Source: Nemertoderma westbladi
Lineage: Eukaryota; Xenacoelomorpha; Nemertodermatida; Nemertodermatidae
Assembly: GCA_032718475.1 (NCBI GenBank)
Contig: JAUCBJ010001106.1
Coordinates: forward strand, 1 to 30,776
Length of the DNA stretch: 30,776 bases
Direction: 5' to 3'
A program made the position numbers and the translations under genes. Positions 10,091-20,299 of the stretch are shown piece after piece. The notes beneath the pieces are model-generated. The model saw only the letters and a list, made by a program, of their open reading frames with translations, was not told the origin of the DNA and ran no database searches. Positions within the stretch are counted from its first letter, which is position 1. Every line of letters starts with the position of its first letter.

Positions 10091-10419
10091 TTCCTTAAAT
10101 TATTTGTTTCTAAAAATATCCTAGTTCCAAACTCTGCCATGCCTATAGATAATTAAGAAAAAAAAATAATAATAATAAACATTACTAAGTGCCAAAAAAT
10201 AAATTCAAAATGAAAATAACGCTGGTATTTAATTTTTCATTGTCGTATAGAAAGTAACTTAATTTTTTATTTAATCCATTATATATATATCCGTATTATT
10301 ATTAGTTATATATATATTATTTCAACATTTTCGTATTATTTTATAAATTTTTTTCCAATATTTTATTTATTAATTCAACAGTCGTATTAATCAGAGTTAA
10401 TATGAATGAAGATTCCTGA
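10091..10419. other. AT-rich spacer between LINE ORF1 and ORF2
   Basis: About 330 bp of A+T-rich DNA with TATATA and ATT repeats. No frame continues from ORF1 into ORF2, so ORF2 would need reinitiation or an internal entry mechanism. Confidence 0.7.
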
Positions 10420-11397
10420 TTAATTGGGATACATTCCTTCGACCTCGAAAGAGTTACTAATATGCGTGGAGTTTAGCGATTTGGACGCTCGGGATGCGTT
10501 GATGGATTCCTCGATAACCGATTCATCGATATCCGTGACAAACTGCGATTCGGAATCTCTAATCTCGTTATTCCCGTCCATCGCTGCAGTATCGTAGTGT
10601 TCAGCGGTCTCACCTTTTTTTTTTCCTTTGGCTAGTCTCCTTTGCGACGCGCGAAGGGCGGTAGGTCCAGCTTCAACAGGTTCTTTGGAATCTCGACGAG
10701 ATACGTTTCTCTGCAGGATTTCTGTCAGGGTTGAAGACTCATTAATATGTTGGACGTCGACCAGAGTCGATATCTTGATTGGCGCGGAGTCGCTCGTCTT
10801 ACGAATAAACACCGTGCCGTTGTGTGAGTAGGCGGCACGGATCCGTCCTTCCTTTTTTAACTTCGTTGCTTCTCTGAGTAGGCTTGCCCGTCGTGGAGTT
10901 AAGTGGTCGGAAGGATAGATTCCCGATGAGAATGAACTCTTATTCTTAAAGATAGCGAAACGAGTAGATTGCGCAATGAATCGCACGAGTAGCGGTCGAA
11001 TCTTGCGCCCCGCAGAGGGTGTTACTGGTCCTAGTCGTTGAATGTAGTCGATTGCGTTACTATTAATGTTTATCTTGCCAAATTCTCTACTGATTATATT
11101 CATATCGGTATCCGATTTGGATTCCCCAACCCCGTGGAAGAGAACGTTATTGCGGCGATTATCTTGACTTAAGGAATCAATGGATAGTTCCGCCTTCTCG
11201 GACACGTCGCGGAGCTGTATCTTGAGCGAGTCGTTATCACGTTGTAACTCAGATAGTATTTTTAGTAGCGACGGAGACCCGTCAGTTGGATTGAGTTGCG
11301 TCGACAGTTTGTTAATGTCTGCAGAAACTTTTCCAAGAAGATTTTCTAATCGATCTAGTCTTGTGCTAAGAGCCTGCACGTCACTTTTAGGGCCCAT
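10420..11397 (-). CDS. LINE ORF1 protein: coiled coil plus RRM-like nucleic-acid-binding region
   Basis: The first in-frame ATG is at 11397-11395 (MGPKSDVQ); the longer open frame starts at a TTG. About 325 residues. Residues 5-95 show heptad-like leucines (LSTRLDRLENLLGKV, LLKILSELQRDNDSLKIQL), a coiled coil for oligomerisation. Then RRNNVLFHGV, IDYIQRLGP, RPLLVRF and HLTPRRASLLREATKLKKEG match the RRM plus C-terminal domain layout of L1-type ORF1 proteins. A basic stretch (RRLAKGKKKG) follows, then an acidic, serine-rich tail. By family knowledge it binds element RNA and acts as a chaperone. The frame is uninterrupted, again suggesting a young copy. Confidence 0.82.
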   Translation of the reverse strand: MGPKSDVQALSTRLDRLENLLGKVSADINKLSTQLNPTDGSPSLLKILSELQRDNDSLKIQLRDVSEKAELSIDSLSQDNRRNNVLFHGVGESKSDTDMNIISREFGKININSNAIDYIQRLGPVTPSAGRKIRPLLVRFIAQSTRFAIFKNKSSFSSGIYPSDHLTPRRASLLREATKLKKEGRIRAAYSHNGTVFIRKTSDSAPIKISTLVDVQHINESSTLTEILQRNVSRRDSKEPVEAGPTALRASQRRLAKGKKKGETAEHYDTAAMDGNNEIRDSESQFVTDIDESVIEESINASRASKSLNSTHISNSFEVEGMYPN

Positions 11398-11598
11398 TGC
11401 AACACTGGGAGCAGTCAATCAGGTGAGATTCGTCGTGGGCGGTGGGCGGGGCGCACACACGAAGTCGAGTGGCTGGCAGTTAGTTTGTCAGTATGTGTAT
11501 CTTGTACCGGTCAACCGGTAGTTAGGCCTACAGCAGAGCAGTGTAGTCAGATCATATTGTTCAGTCTGTCAGCTAACTGACTACTTAATATTCTCTGG
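11398..11598 (-). promoter_or_regulatory. LINE 5' UTR / presumptive internal promoter
   Basis: About 200 bp between the left edge of the right 247-bp repeat and the ORF1 ATG. It is GC-richer than the rest, with an ACCGGTTGACCGGT-type palindrome and a GC-box-like GGGCGG on + near 11442. No TATA box is seen. The promoter role is inferred from position. Confidence 0.5.
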
Positions 11599-11845
11599 GT
11601 TAAGTGGGTTTGAGACGATTCATATGATGGTATTTGTGTTGATTATCATTATCGTTTCAATGTGCAGTTTGGCGTACACAGAACTCGAGGTGATGTTATA
11701 ATTAAAGTGCATGGGTCTCGGCCCTTGCATAGGCATGGTTGGAAGCCAGTCCTCACCCAACCGAGCTTCCTTGGATTCTGTGTGCCCTGATTTCACTGTG
11801 GCGGAGAGGGTGGTACCTCTGGCCATGGCAGTCGGTTTTCCGTTT
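11599..11845. repeat. 247-bp direct repeat, right copy
   Basis: Identical by eye to 6156-6402. It begins at the LINE's 5' end and continues without a break into 11846-12097, so this side keeps the original continuity of the target locus. Confidence 0.92.
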
Positions 11846-12097
11846 GGGGACCTACTGTTATTGGTTGGCTTAAGTTTGACCTCGAGCCGTATTTTGGTTC
11901 GAGTTCTTGATGCTTGGCCCCGATTGTGATCAAAGGAGTGACGTCAACCGGAAGCTCCTCCTATTGGTGACCTTTAGGATAGGTTAACGTGTCGTATGGT
12001 GGATATACGATATCGTATTCAATGACTTTGTGAGGCCCATTGAACCCTAATGGTTACTTGGTGCAAACTTTAATCTCCCATTGTGAACAAAAGCCCA
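11600..12097. mobile_element. Candidate short TIR element that served as LINE target
   Basis: The left end reads TTAAGTGGGTTT and the right end AAAGCCCACTTAG, giving an inverted TAAGTGGG(T/C)TT with a possible TA target duplication. The match is only about 8 perfect bases plus a few imperfect ones, so this could be chance. No transposase frame is inside. Confidence 0.3.
11857..11967 (-). promoter_or_regulatory. Cluster of CCAAT, CRE and ETS-like motifs
   Basis: On - there are CCAAT boxes (ATTGG on + at 11860-11864 and 11963-11967). A perfect palindromic CRE, TGACGTCA, is at 11939-11946, next to CCGGAAG (ETS-like) at 11949-11955. They lie 35-140 bp upstream of the ATG (11826) of the 68-codon - frame. 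The grouping resembles a TATA-less promoter, but short motifs recur by chance. Confidence 0.3.
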
Positions 12098-12503
12098 CTT
12101 AGCTTTCAAAACATGAGTACGGCTATTTCTCCCTGTATATTGTGCATAATTAATTAATTGTGTGTATTTATTTTCTATATATTTATTTTTATATGATAAT
12201 ATAATAATATTGATTTGTGTCTGTAATAATAATTATTGGCGTATATTTGTATATTTGTATATTATGATATTATTTTACTGGATTACTGGACCTCTATTTT
12301 AATAAATCTGGCGATAAATTCCGGTTAAATGAATTATATTGCAATTAATGCAATTGGAGATGATTTGTACATTAATTATGTGGATCCAAGCCAGGGCAGT
12401 AGTGGAGTGGGGCGAACCACGAAGTTATCAAGCTTAGATAAGAGATGCACTATTGAAACCTTGTTTCTGTCTGTCAGTCACAGATCACCTTAACATCAAG
12501 TTA
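12098..12503. other. AT-rich DNA bordering the satellite
   Basis: No gene recognised. The last 20 bases before 12504 already look like a decayed satellite monomer. Confidence 0.5.
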
Positions 12504-13060
12504 GATCCTGGAAGCGAACTTAGTTCCTGGAAGTGAACTTAGATCCTGGAAGCGAACTTAGATCCTGGAAGCGAACTTAGATCCCGGAGGCGAACTTAGA
12601 TCCTGAAAGCGAACTTAGAACCTAGATGTAAACGTAGATCCTGAAGGCGAACTCAGATCCTGGAAGAGAACTTAGAACCAAGATCTGAACTTAGATCCTG
12701 GAAGCTAATCCTAGATATCGAACTTAGATCCGAAAGCAACGTGAACATAGATCCTAGATGTGAACTTAGGTCCTGGAAGCGAACTTAGTTCCTGGAAGTG
12801 TGTGAAATTAGATCCTAGATCCAAACTTAGATCCTGAAAGCAAACTTATATCCTAGATACGAACTTAGATCCGAAAGCAACGTGAACATAGATCCTAGAT
12901 GTGAACTTAGATCCTGGAAGCGAACTTAGATCCTAAATATGAACTTAGATCCGAAAGGAACATGAACATAGATCCTAGATGTGAACTTAGAACCTAGATA
13001 TGAACTTAGATCCTAAATATGAACTTAGATCCGAAAGGAACATGAACATAGATCCTAGAT
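12504..13060. repeat. Divergent left edge of the satellite with an 80-bp sub-repeat
   Basis: Monomers here are more varied and some are lengthened, such as GATCCGAAAGCAACGTGAACATA-type 23-mers. An 80-bp block repeats at 12929 and 13009. Old, unhomogenised edges next to a homogenised core are expected under unequal crossing-over. Confidence 0.75.
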
Positions 13061-13487
13061 GTGAACTTAGAACCTGGAAGCGAACTTAGATTCTGGAAGC
13101 GAACTTAGATCCTGGAAGCGAACTTAGATCCTGGAAGCGAACTTAGATCCTGGAAGCGAACTTAGATCCTGGAAGCAAACTTAGATCCTGGAAGCGAACT
13201 TAGATCCTGGAAGTGAACTTAGAACCTGGAAGCGAACTTAGATCCTGGAAGTGAACTTAGAACCAAGATCTGAACTTAGATCCTGTAGGCGAACTTAGAT
13301 CCTGGAAGCGAACTTAGATCCTGGAAGTGAACTTAGAACCAAGATCTGAACTTAGATCCTGGAAGCAAACTTAGATCCTAGATATGAACTTAGATCCTGG
13401 AAGCGAACTTAGATCCTAAACACGAACTTAGATCCTTGATGTTCATTTATATCCTGGAAGCGAACTTAGATCCTGTAGGCGAACTTA

Positions 13488-15843
13488 GATCCTGGAAGCG
13501 AACTTAGATCCTGGAAGTGAACTTAGAACCAAGATCTGAACTTAGATCCTGTAGGCGAACTTAGATCCTGGAAGCGAACTTAGATCCTGGAAGCGAACTT
13601 AGATCCTGGAAGCGAACTTAGATCCTGGAAGCGAACTTAGATCCTGGAAGCGAACTTAGATCCTGGAAGCGAACTTAGATCCTGTAGGCGAACTTAGATC
13701 CTGGAAGCGAACTTAGATCCTGGAAGCGAACTTAGAACCAAGATCTGAACTTAGATCCTGGAAGCAAACTTAGATCCTAGATATGAACTTAGATCCTGGA
13801 AGCGAACTTAGATCCTAAACACGAACTTAGATACTTGATGTTCATTTATATCCTGGAAGCGAACTTAGATCCTGGAAGCGAACTTAGATCCTGGAAGCGA
13901 ACTTAGATCCTGGAAGTGAACTTAGATCCTGGAAGCGAACTTAGATCCTAAACACGAACTTAGATCCTTGATGTTCATTTATATCCTGGAAGCGAACTTA
14001 GATCCTGTAGGCGAACTTAGATCCTGGAAGCGAACTTAGATCCTGGAAGTGAACTTAGAACCAAGATCTGAACTTAGATCCTGGAGGCGAACTTAGATCC
14101 TGGAAGCGAACTTAGATCCTAAACACGAACTTAGATCCTTGATGTTCATAAAAATCCTGGAAGCGAACTTATATCCTGGAAGCGAACTTAGATCCTGGAA
14201 GCGAACTTAGATCCTGGAAGCGAACTTAGATCCTGGAAGCGAACTTAGATCCTGGAAGCGAACTTAGATCATGGAAGCGATCTTAGATCCTAAACACGAA
14301 CTTAGATCCTTGATGTTCATTTATATCCTGGAAGCGAACTTAGATCCTGGAAGCGAACTTAGATCCTGGAAGCGATCTTAGATCTTGGAAGTGAACTTAT
14401 ATCCTGGAAGCGAACTTAGATCCTGGAAGCGAACTTAGAACCAAGATCTGAACTTAGATCCTGGAAGTGAACTTAGATCCTAAAGACGAACTTAGATCCT
14501 TGATGTTCATTTATATCCTGGAAGTGAACTTAGAACCTGGAAGCGAACTTAGATCTTGGAAGTGAACTTAGATCCTGGAAGCGAACTTAGATCCTAAACA
14601 CGAACTTAGATCCTTGATGTTCATTTATATCCTGGAAGTGAACTTAGAACCTGGAAGCGAACTTAGATCCCGGAGGCGAACTTAGATCCTGGAAGCGAAC
14701 TTAGATCCTGGAAGCGAACTTAGTTCCTGGAAGCGAACTTAGATCCTGGAAGCAAACTTAGATCCAGGAAGCAAACTTAGATCCTAGAAGCAAACTTAGA
14801 TCCAGGAAGCGAACTTAGATCCTGGAAGCGAACTTAGATCCTAAACACGAACTTAGATCCTTGATGTTCATTTATATCCTGGAAGTGAACTTAGAACCTG
14901 GAAGCGAACTTAGATCCCGGAGGCGAACTTAGATCCTGGAAGCAAACTTAAATCCTAGAAGCAAACTTAGATCCTGGAAGCGAACTTAGATCCTGGAAGC
15001 AAACTTAGATCCTAAACACGAACTTAGATCCTTGATGTTCATTTATATCCTGGAAGTGAACTTAGAACCTGGAAGCGAACTTAGATCCTGGAAGTGAACT
15101 TAGATCCTGGAAGCAAACTTAGATCCTGGAAGCGAACTTAGATTCTGGAAGCGAACTTAGATCCTGGAAGCGAACTTAGATCCTGCATATGAACTTAGAT
15201 CCTGGAAGCTAACTTAGATCCTGTAAGTGAACTTAGAACCAAGATCTGAACTTAGATCCTGGAGGCGAACTTAGATCCTGGAAGCGAACTTAGATCCTAA
15301 ACACGAATATAGATCCTGGAAGTGAACTTAGAACCAATATCTGAACTTAGATCCCGGAGGCGAACTTAGATCCTGCATATGAACTTAAATTCTGGAAGCG
15401 AACTTAGATCCTGGAAGCGAACTTAGATCCTAAACACGAACTTAGATCCTTGATGTTCATTTATATCCTAGAAGTGAACTTAGAACCTGGAAGCGAACTT
15501 AGATCCTGGAAGTGAACTTAGATCCTGGAAGCGAACTTAGATCCTGGAAGTGAACTTAGAACCAAGATCTGAACTTAGATCCTGGAGGCGAACTTAGATC
15601 CTGGAAGCGAACTTAGATCCTAAACACGAATATAGATCCTGGAAGTGAACTTAGAACCAATATCTGAACTTAGATCCCGGAGGCGAACTTAGATCCTGCA
15701 TATGAACTTAGATTCTGGAAGCGAACTTAGATCCTGGAAGCGAACTTAGATCCTGGAAGCGAACTTAGATCCTGGAAGCGATCTTAGATTCTGGAAGCGA
15801 ACTTAGATCCTGTAGGAGAACTTAGATCCTGCATATGAACTTA
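13488..15843. repeat. Satellite higher-order block, copy A (2,356 bp = 124 monomers)
   Basis: Diagnostic variant monomers recur exactly 2,356 bp downstream: 13545/15901, 14381/16737, 14780/17136 and 15217/17573. The match breaks before about 13488. A few differences exist, such as TTCATAAAAATCC near 14146, where the second copy has TTCATTTATATCC. Confidence 0.88.
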
Positions 15844-18218
15844 GATCCTGGAAGCGAACTTAGATCCTGGAAGTGAACTTAGAACCAAGATCTGAACTTA
15901 GATCCTGTAGGCGAACTTAGATCCTGGAAGCGAACTTAGATCCTGGAAGCGAACTTAGATCCTGGAAGCGAACTTAGATCCTGGAAGCGAACTTAGATCC
16001 TGGAAGCGAACTTAGATCCTGGAAGCGAACTTAGATCCTGGAAGCGAACTTAGATCCTGGAAGCGAACTTAGATCCTGGAAGCGAACTTAGAACCAAGAT
16101 CTGAACTTAGATCCTGGAATCAAACTTAGATCCTAGATATGAACTTAGATCCTGGAAGCGAACTTAGATCCTAAACACGAACTTAGATCCTTGATGTTCA
16201 TTTATATCCTGGAAGCGAACTTAGATCCTGGAAGCGAACTTAGATCCTGGAAGCGAACTTAGATCCTAGAAGTGAACTTAGATCCTGGAAGCGAACTTAG
16301 ATCCTAAACACGAACTTAGATCCTTGATGTTCATTTATATCCTGGAAGCGAACTTAGATCCTGTAGGCGAACTTAGATCCTGGAAGCGAACTTAGATCCT
16401 GGAAGTGAACTTAGAACCAAGATCTGAACTTAGATCCTGGAGGCGAACTTAGATCCTGGAAGCGAACTTAGATCCTAAACACGAACTTAGATCCTTGATG
16501 TTCATTTATATCCTGGAAGCGAACTTATATCCTGGAAGCGAACTTAGATCCTGGAAGCGAACTTAGATCCTGGAAGCGAACTTAGATCCTGGAAGCGAAC
16601 TTAGATCCTGGAAGCGAACTTAGATCCTGGAAGCGATCTTAGATCCTAAACACGAACTTAGATCCTTGATGTTCATTTATATCCTGGAAGCGAACTTAGA
16701 TCCTGGAAGCGAACTTAGATCCTGGAAGCGATCTTAGATCTTGGAAGTGAACTTATATCCTGGAAGCGAACTTAGATCCTGGAAGCGAACTTAGAACCAA
16801 GATCTGAACTTAGATCCTGGAAGTGAACTTAGATCCTAAAGGCGAACTTAGATCCTTGATGTTCATTTATATCCTGGAAGTGAACTTAGAACCTGGAAGC
16901 GAACTTAGATCTTGGAAGTGAACTTAGATCCTGGAAGCGAACTTAGATCCTAAACACGAACTTAGATCCTTGATGTTCATTTATATCCTGGAAGTGAACT
17001 TATAACCTGGAAGCGAACTTAGATCCCGGAGGCGAACTTAGATCCTGGAAGCGAACTTAGATCCTGGAAGCGAACTTAGTTCCTGGAAGCGAACTTAGAT
17101 CCTGGAAGCAAACTTAGATCCAGGAAGCAAACTTAGATCTTAGAAGCAAACTTAGATCCAGGAAGCGAACTGAGATCCTGGAAGCGAACTTAGATCCTAA
17201 ACACGAACTTAGATCCTTGATGTTCATTTATATCCTGGAAGTGAACTTAGAACCTGGAAGCGAACTTAGATCCCGGAGGCGAACTTAGATCCTGGAAGCA
17301 AACTTAAATCCTAGAAGCAAACTTAGATCCTGGAAGCGAACTTAGATCCTGGAAGCAAACTTAGATCCTAAACACGAACTTAGATCCTTGATGTTCATTT
17401 ATATCCTGGAAGTGAACTTAGAACCTGGAAGCGAACTTAGATCCTGGAAGTGAACTTAGATCCTGGAAGCAAACTTAGATCCTGGAAGCGAACTTAGATT
17501 CTGGAAGCGAACTTAGATCCTGGAAGCGAACTTAGATCCTGCATATGAACTTAGATCCTGGAAGCGAACTTAGATCCTGTAAGTGAACTTAGAACCAAGA
17601 TCTGAACTTAGATCCTGGAGGCGAACTTAGATCCTGGAAACGAACTTAGATCCTAAACACGAATATAGATCCTGGAAGTGAACTTAGAACCAATATCTGA
17701 ACTTAGATCCCGGAGGCGAACTTAGATCCTGCATATGAACTTAAATTCTGGAAGCGAACTTAGATCCTGGAAGCGAACTTAGATCCTAAACACGAACTTA
17801 GATCCTTGATGTTCATTTATATCCTGGAAGTGAACTTAGAACCTGGAAGCGAACTTAGATCCTGGAAGTGAACTTAGATCCTGGAAGCGAACTTAGATCC
17901 TGGAAGCGAACTTAGAACCAAGATCTGAACTTAGATCCTGGAGGCGAACTTAGATCCTGGAAGCGAACTTAGATCCTAAACACGAATATAGATCCTGGAA
18001 GTGAACTTAGAACCAATATCTGAACTTAGATCCCGGAGGCGAACTTAGATCCTGCATATGAACTTAGATTCTGGAAGCGAACTTAGATCCTGGAAGCGAA
18101 CTTAGATCCTGGAAGCGAACTTAGATCCTGGAGGCGATCTTAGATCCTGGAAGCGATCTTAGATTCTGGAAGCGAACTTAGATCCTGTAGGCGAACTTAG
18201 ATCCTGCATATGAACTTA
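15844..18218. repeat. Satellite higher-order block, copy B (2,375 bp)
   Basis: Second copy of the 124-monomer block with one additional 19-bp monomer near 18125-18143. After about 18218 a third, quickly diverging partial copy starts and the array ends near 18412. Confidence 0.85.
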
Positions 18219-18412
18219 GATCCTGGAAGCGAACTTAGATCCTGGAAGTGAACTTAGAACCAAGATCTGAACTTAGATCCTGGAGGCGAACTTAGATCCT
18301 GGAAGCGAACTTAGATCCTAAATACGAATATAGATCCTGGAAGTGAACTTAGAACCTAGATCTGAACTTAGATCCTGGAAACGACGTGAACTTATATCCT
18401 AGACGATCTTAA

Positions 18413-18641
18413 AGATTCTTTACCGACCTATACCAAGCTATGTAAAATGCAATGTAGAGCTACATCGACGTATACTTATTGATTGGTTGACTAGAAAGCC
18501 AACAAGCTGGCTGATAAGAAGACCATCGATATACAAATATAAATGTTAAAAGGGTAGTATTTTTTATAGTTTATAGCTATTAATTATTAAAAACAAATAC
18601 TGAATCGAAAATTAATAAAAACGTTTATGCAAAAATCTACT
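18413..18641. other. AT-rich DNA between the satellite and the tRNA relic
   Basis: No gene or repeat recognised. Confidence 0.5.
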
Positions 18642-18724
18642 TCGTTATGGTACGATTCAAACCCACGCCAAATTGAGACCGGTGCCTTAAACCAGCGCCT
18701 TAAATCGCTCGGTCACCCAACCAC
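18642..18724 (-). pseudogene. Decayed tRNA-Leu(AAG)-like sequence
   Basis: On - there is an A-box-like TGACCGAGCGA (consensus TGGCCGAGYGGT), then GCGCTGGTTTAAGGCACCGG. This forms a 5-bp anticodon stem (one G-U pair) with loop TTAAGGC, giving anticodon AAG. A long variable arm, typical of leucine tRNAs, follows, and a T-loop region GTGGGTTTGAATCGTAC that departs from GTTCGAATCC. The T stem and acceptor stem do not pair well, so this is more likely a pseudogene or a tRNA-derived SINE head than a working gene. Length of about 83 nt fits class II tRNAs. Confidence 0.7.
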
Positions 18725-19555
18725 GAGACAAAAACTATCCTGCTATCCGCTAGAGAACCAAAAAACACTAAAAAAACAGTATTGTGAGTAAGCTTACAAT
18801 AAAATGTTTGATATTTTTCATACGGTATTTAGCATAAATTACTCTAGCTCAATAGGTACCAATTCTCAGCTTTACACATTTCTACTTTCCAAAAAAACTA
18901 ATACAAACGACGAGGAAGTACACATACAGTAATTTATTACCATATATTTTAACGATAATTTATGTACTTAAGACTTTTATTTATAAATTATATAATTAAT
19001 AAATAAAATAGGATACCAGTACTGAACCTAAATATTGTATTGTAGTTGTATGCTATTATAAATATATAATTTTATAATAATGGGGACTTTTAATAATGGC
19101 TACGTTTACTGGCCCAATATCCTTTAATGGGGGAAACGGGAGTGAGGAAAAAGAACTAAAGAAAGAAAATGTCGGAGATGACAAAGAATGATTGAAAAAC
19201 CGAATTCTAATAGACAAAAAAAAATTAAAAAAAGAAAATTTGTGAAGAAGAGGAGAAATCTAGTTTCGATGTCGCGGCTGGAGAAAGAATTAGAGCGAAA
19301 CAAACTAGATACTGAATTAAAAAGGAACTTCAACCAAAAAGAAAAAATGGCTTAATTTAGACTTTTGTGTTACTGTTTCGAATTGTTAATAACTAACGAG
19401 GCTAAATTAATGAACAACAATTCATGAATAAACATTAGAAGGTGTATTTATGATTTTCTTTTTACTAAAGATAAGTAAAATAACGGCTCAAATATTTCAA
19501 TGCAATTTTTAAATACATAATTTAACGTTAATTTAGCGTTTATAAAGTATGTCAC
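18725..19555. other. AT-rich non-coding DNA
   Basis: No convincing gene. A purine-rich stretch on + at 19125-19350 contains one small basic frame, listed separately. Confidence 0.5.
19188..19355 (+). CDS. Small lysine-rich open frame (55 codons), hypothetical
   Basis: The ATG at 19188 opens 55 codons to TAA at 19353. The product has KKIKKRKFVKKRR (like a nuclear localisation signal) then LEKELERNKLDTELKRN (coiled-coil-like). A purine-rich strand gives such frames easily by composition, and no neighbouring exon is seen. I do not recognise it and give it low weight. Confidence 0.15.
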   Translation: MIEKPNSNRQKKIKKRKFVKKRRNLVSMSRLEKELERNKLDTELKRNFNQKEKMA

Positions 19556-19563
19556 TCACTGGT

Positions 19564-19587
19564 GGGGGGGGGGGGGGGGGGGGGGGG
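19564..19587. repeat. Poly-G homopolymer (24 nt)
   Basis: Twenty-four consecutive G residues, followed about 20 bp later by (GCTGCC)n-like trinucleotide sequence. Quadruplex-forming on +. Confidence 0.9.
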
Positions 19588-19924
19588 CATGACCTACTAA
19601 AGTACGACGCTGCCGCTGCCGCTGACGACCAAGCTGCAGCAGCCCCCCGAAATTAGTGGGCCGGTTTTTAAAATTTAAATATAGCTTGCCTTCCAGGTAT
19701 AATAATGTTAGGGAATAAATAATTATTATTATAATTGATTCATTCATTAGCTATGGCCTACAGTAATAAACCAATACCGGTCCTGTAGACCTCAGGTTTG
19801 TCACCAGACTGTTCCCTATCCATTATCCATACAGGATACAGCTATCTGTATACATTACCATACTGCCATACATTACAGCAGCAGTACACCAGTATGCAGT
19901 ACACTCCCTAGTGGAATCCTTACA

Positions 19925-20100
19925 AAAAGCGCGCCGGATAACGCGCCAGATATTATGAAAATCGCGCCGCGCCTAGTAATATTGGAAATCGCGCCGCGCC
20001 AACACTCTGAACTCTATAAATTGATGTGCGCCAGAAAAAATGTAGCATACAAATTAAAATACATTCGGCGCCAGTTAAGAATATATGCACGCCAGGAAAT
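19925..20100. repeat. Left subterminal GCGCGCC/GCGCCAG motif cluster
   Basis: GCGCGCCGG, ACGCGCCAG, TCGCGCCGCGCC (twice), GTGCGCCAG, GGCGCCAG and CACGCCAG follow one another and decay inward. Subterminal motif arrays are transposase-binding sites in hAT elements; that role is inferred here. Confidence 0.6.
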
Positions 20101-20299
20101 AATTTTGTTTTGAGCTCACTTAACATGCCACATACAGTATGATACAACAGGCCATCAGCACACAATAATGTTCAGGATTTATTAAGTATAAATGTATAGC
20201 CGTCTTGGCACTTGGCATCAGTCGAAAATGTATCACCGTGATTGGGCCATACTAGCAATAAACTTTGTTTGTATATTAATTGGGATTTATGTTCTGGAA

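Larger units (their letters stand above)
6403..11598 (-). mobile_element. CR1/Jockey-group LINE, near full length (5.2 kb)
   Basis: On - the order is 5' UTR (11598-11398), ORF1 (11397-10420), spacer (10419-10091), ORF2 (10090-6798) and 3' UTR (6797-6403). The 3' terminus is a short tandem of TTGAAAC rather than a long poly-A. Short tandem 3' ends are common in CR1-like elements. Both ends abut the 247-bp direct repeats exactly, which defines the element boundaries. The only obvious lesion is one 1-nt deletion in ORF2, so the copy is young. Clade assignment (CR1, L2, Daphne or relatives) needs a tree. Confidence 0.88.
12504..18412. repeat. Satellite array, 19-bp monomer (about 310 copies)
   Basis: The consensus monomer is GATCCTGGAAGCGAACTTA. 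Named variants keep the same 19-bp length: GAACCTGG..., GAACCAAGATCTGAACTTA, GATCCTAAACACGAACTTA, GATCCTTGATGTTCATTTA, GATCCTGCATATGAACTTA, and GATCCCGGAGGCGAACTTA. Changes cluster in the middle of the unit while GATCC and GAACTTA are conserved. Because 19 is not a multiple of three and the unit contains TAG on + and TAA on -, every frame is stopped at least every 57 bp, so it is non-coding. Confidence 0.98.

Noticed and set aside
6156-11845. An LTR retrotransposon reading of the 247-bp direct repeats
   Set aside because: The interior is a LINE with ORF1, APE endonuclease and CR1/Jockey-type RT; no gag, protease, RNase H or integrase, no primer-binding site, and the repeats do not begin TG and end CA.
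12504-18412. CRISPR-like array
   Set aside because: No unique spacers between constant repeats; units are contiguous 19-mers in a eukaryotic context.
12504-18412. Coding tandem repeat protein
   Set aside because: The 19-bp unit cycles through all frames and meets TAG on + or TAA on - every 57 bp.
18642-18724. Functional tRNA-Leu gene
   Set aside because: T-arm and acceptor stem do not pair and the B box is mutated, so it was called a relic.
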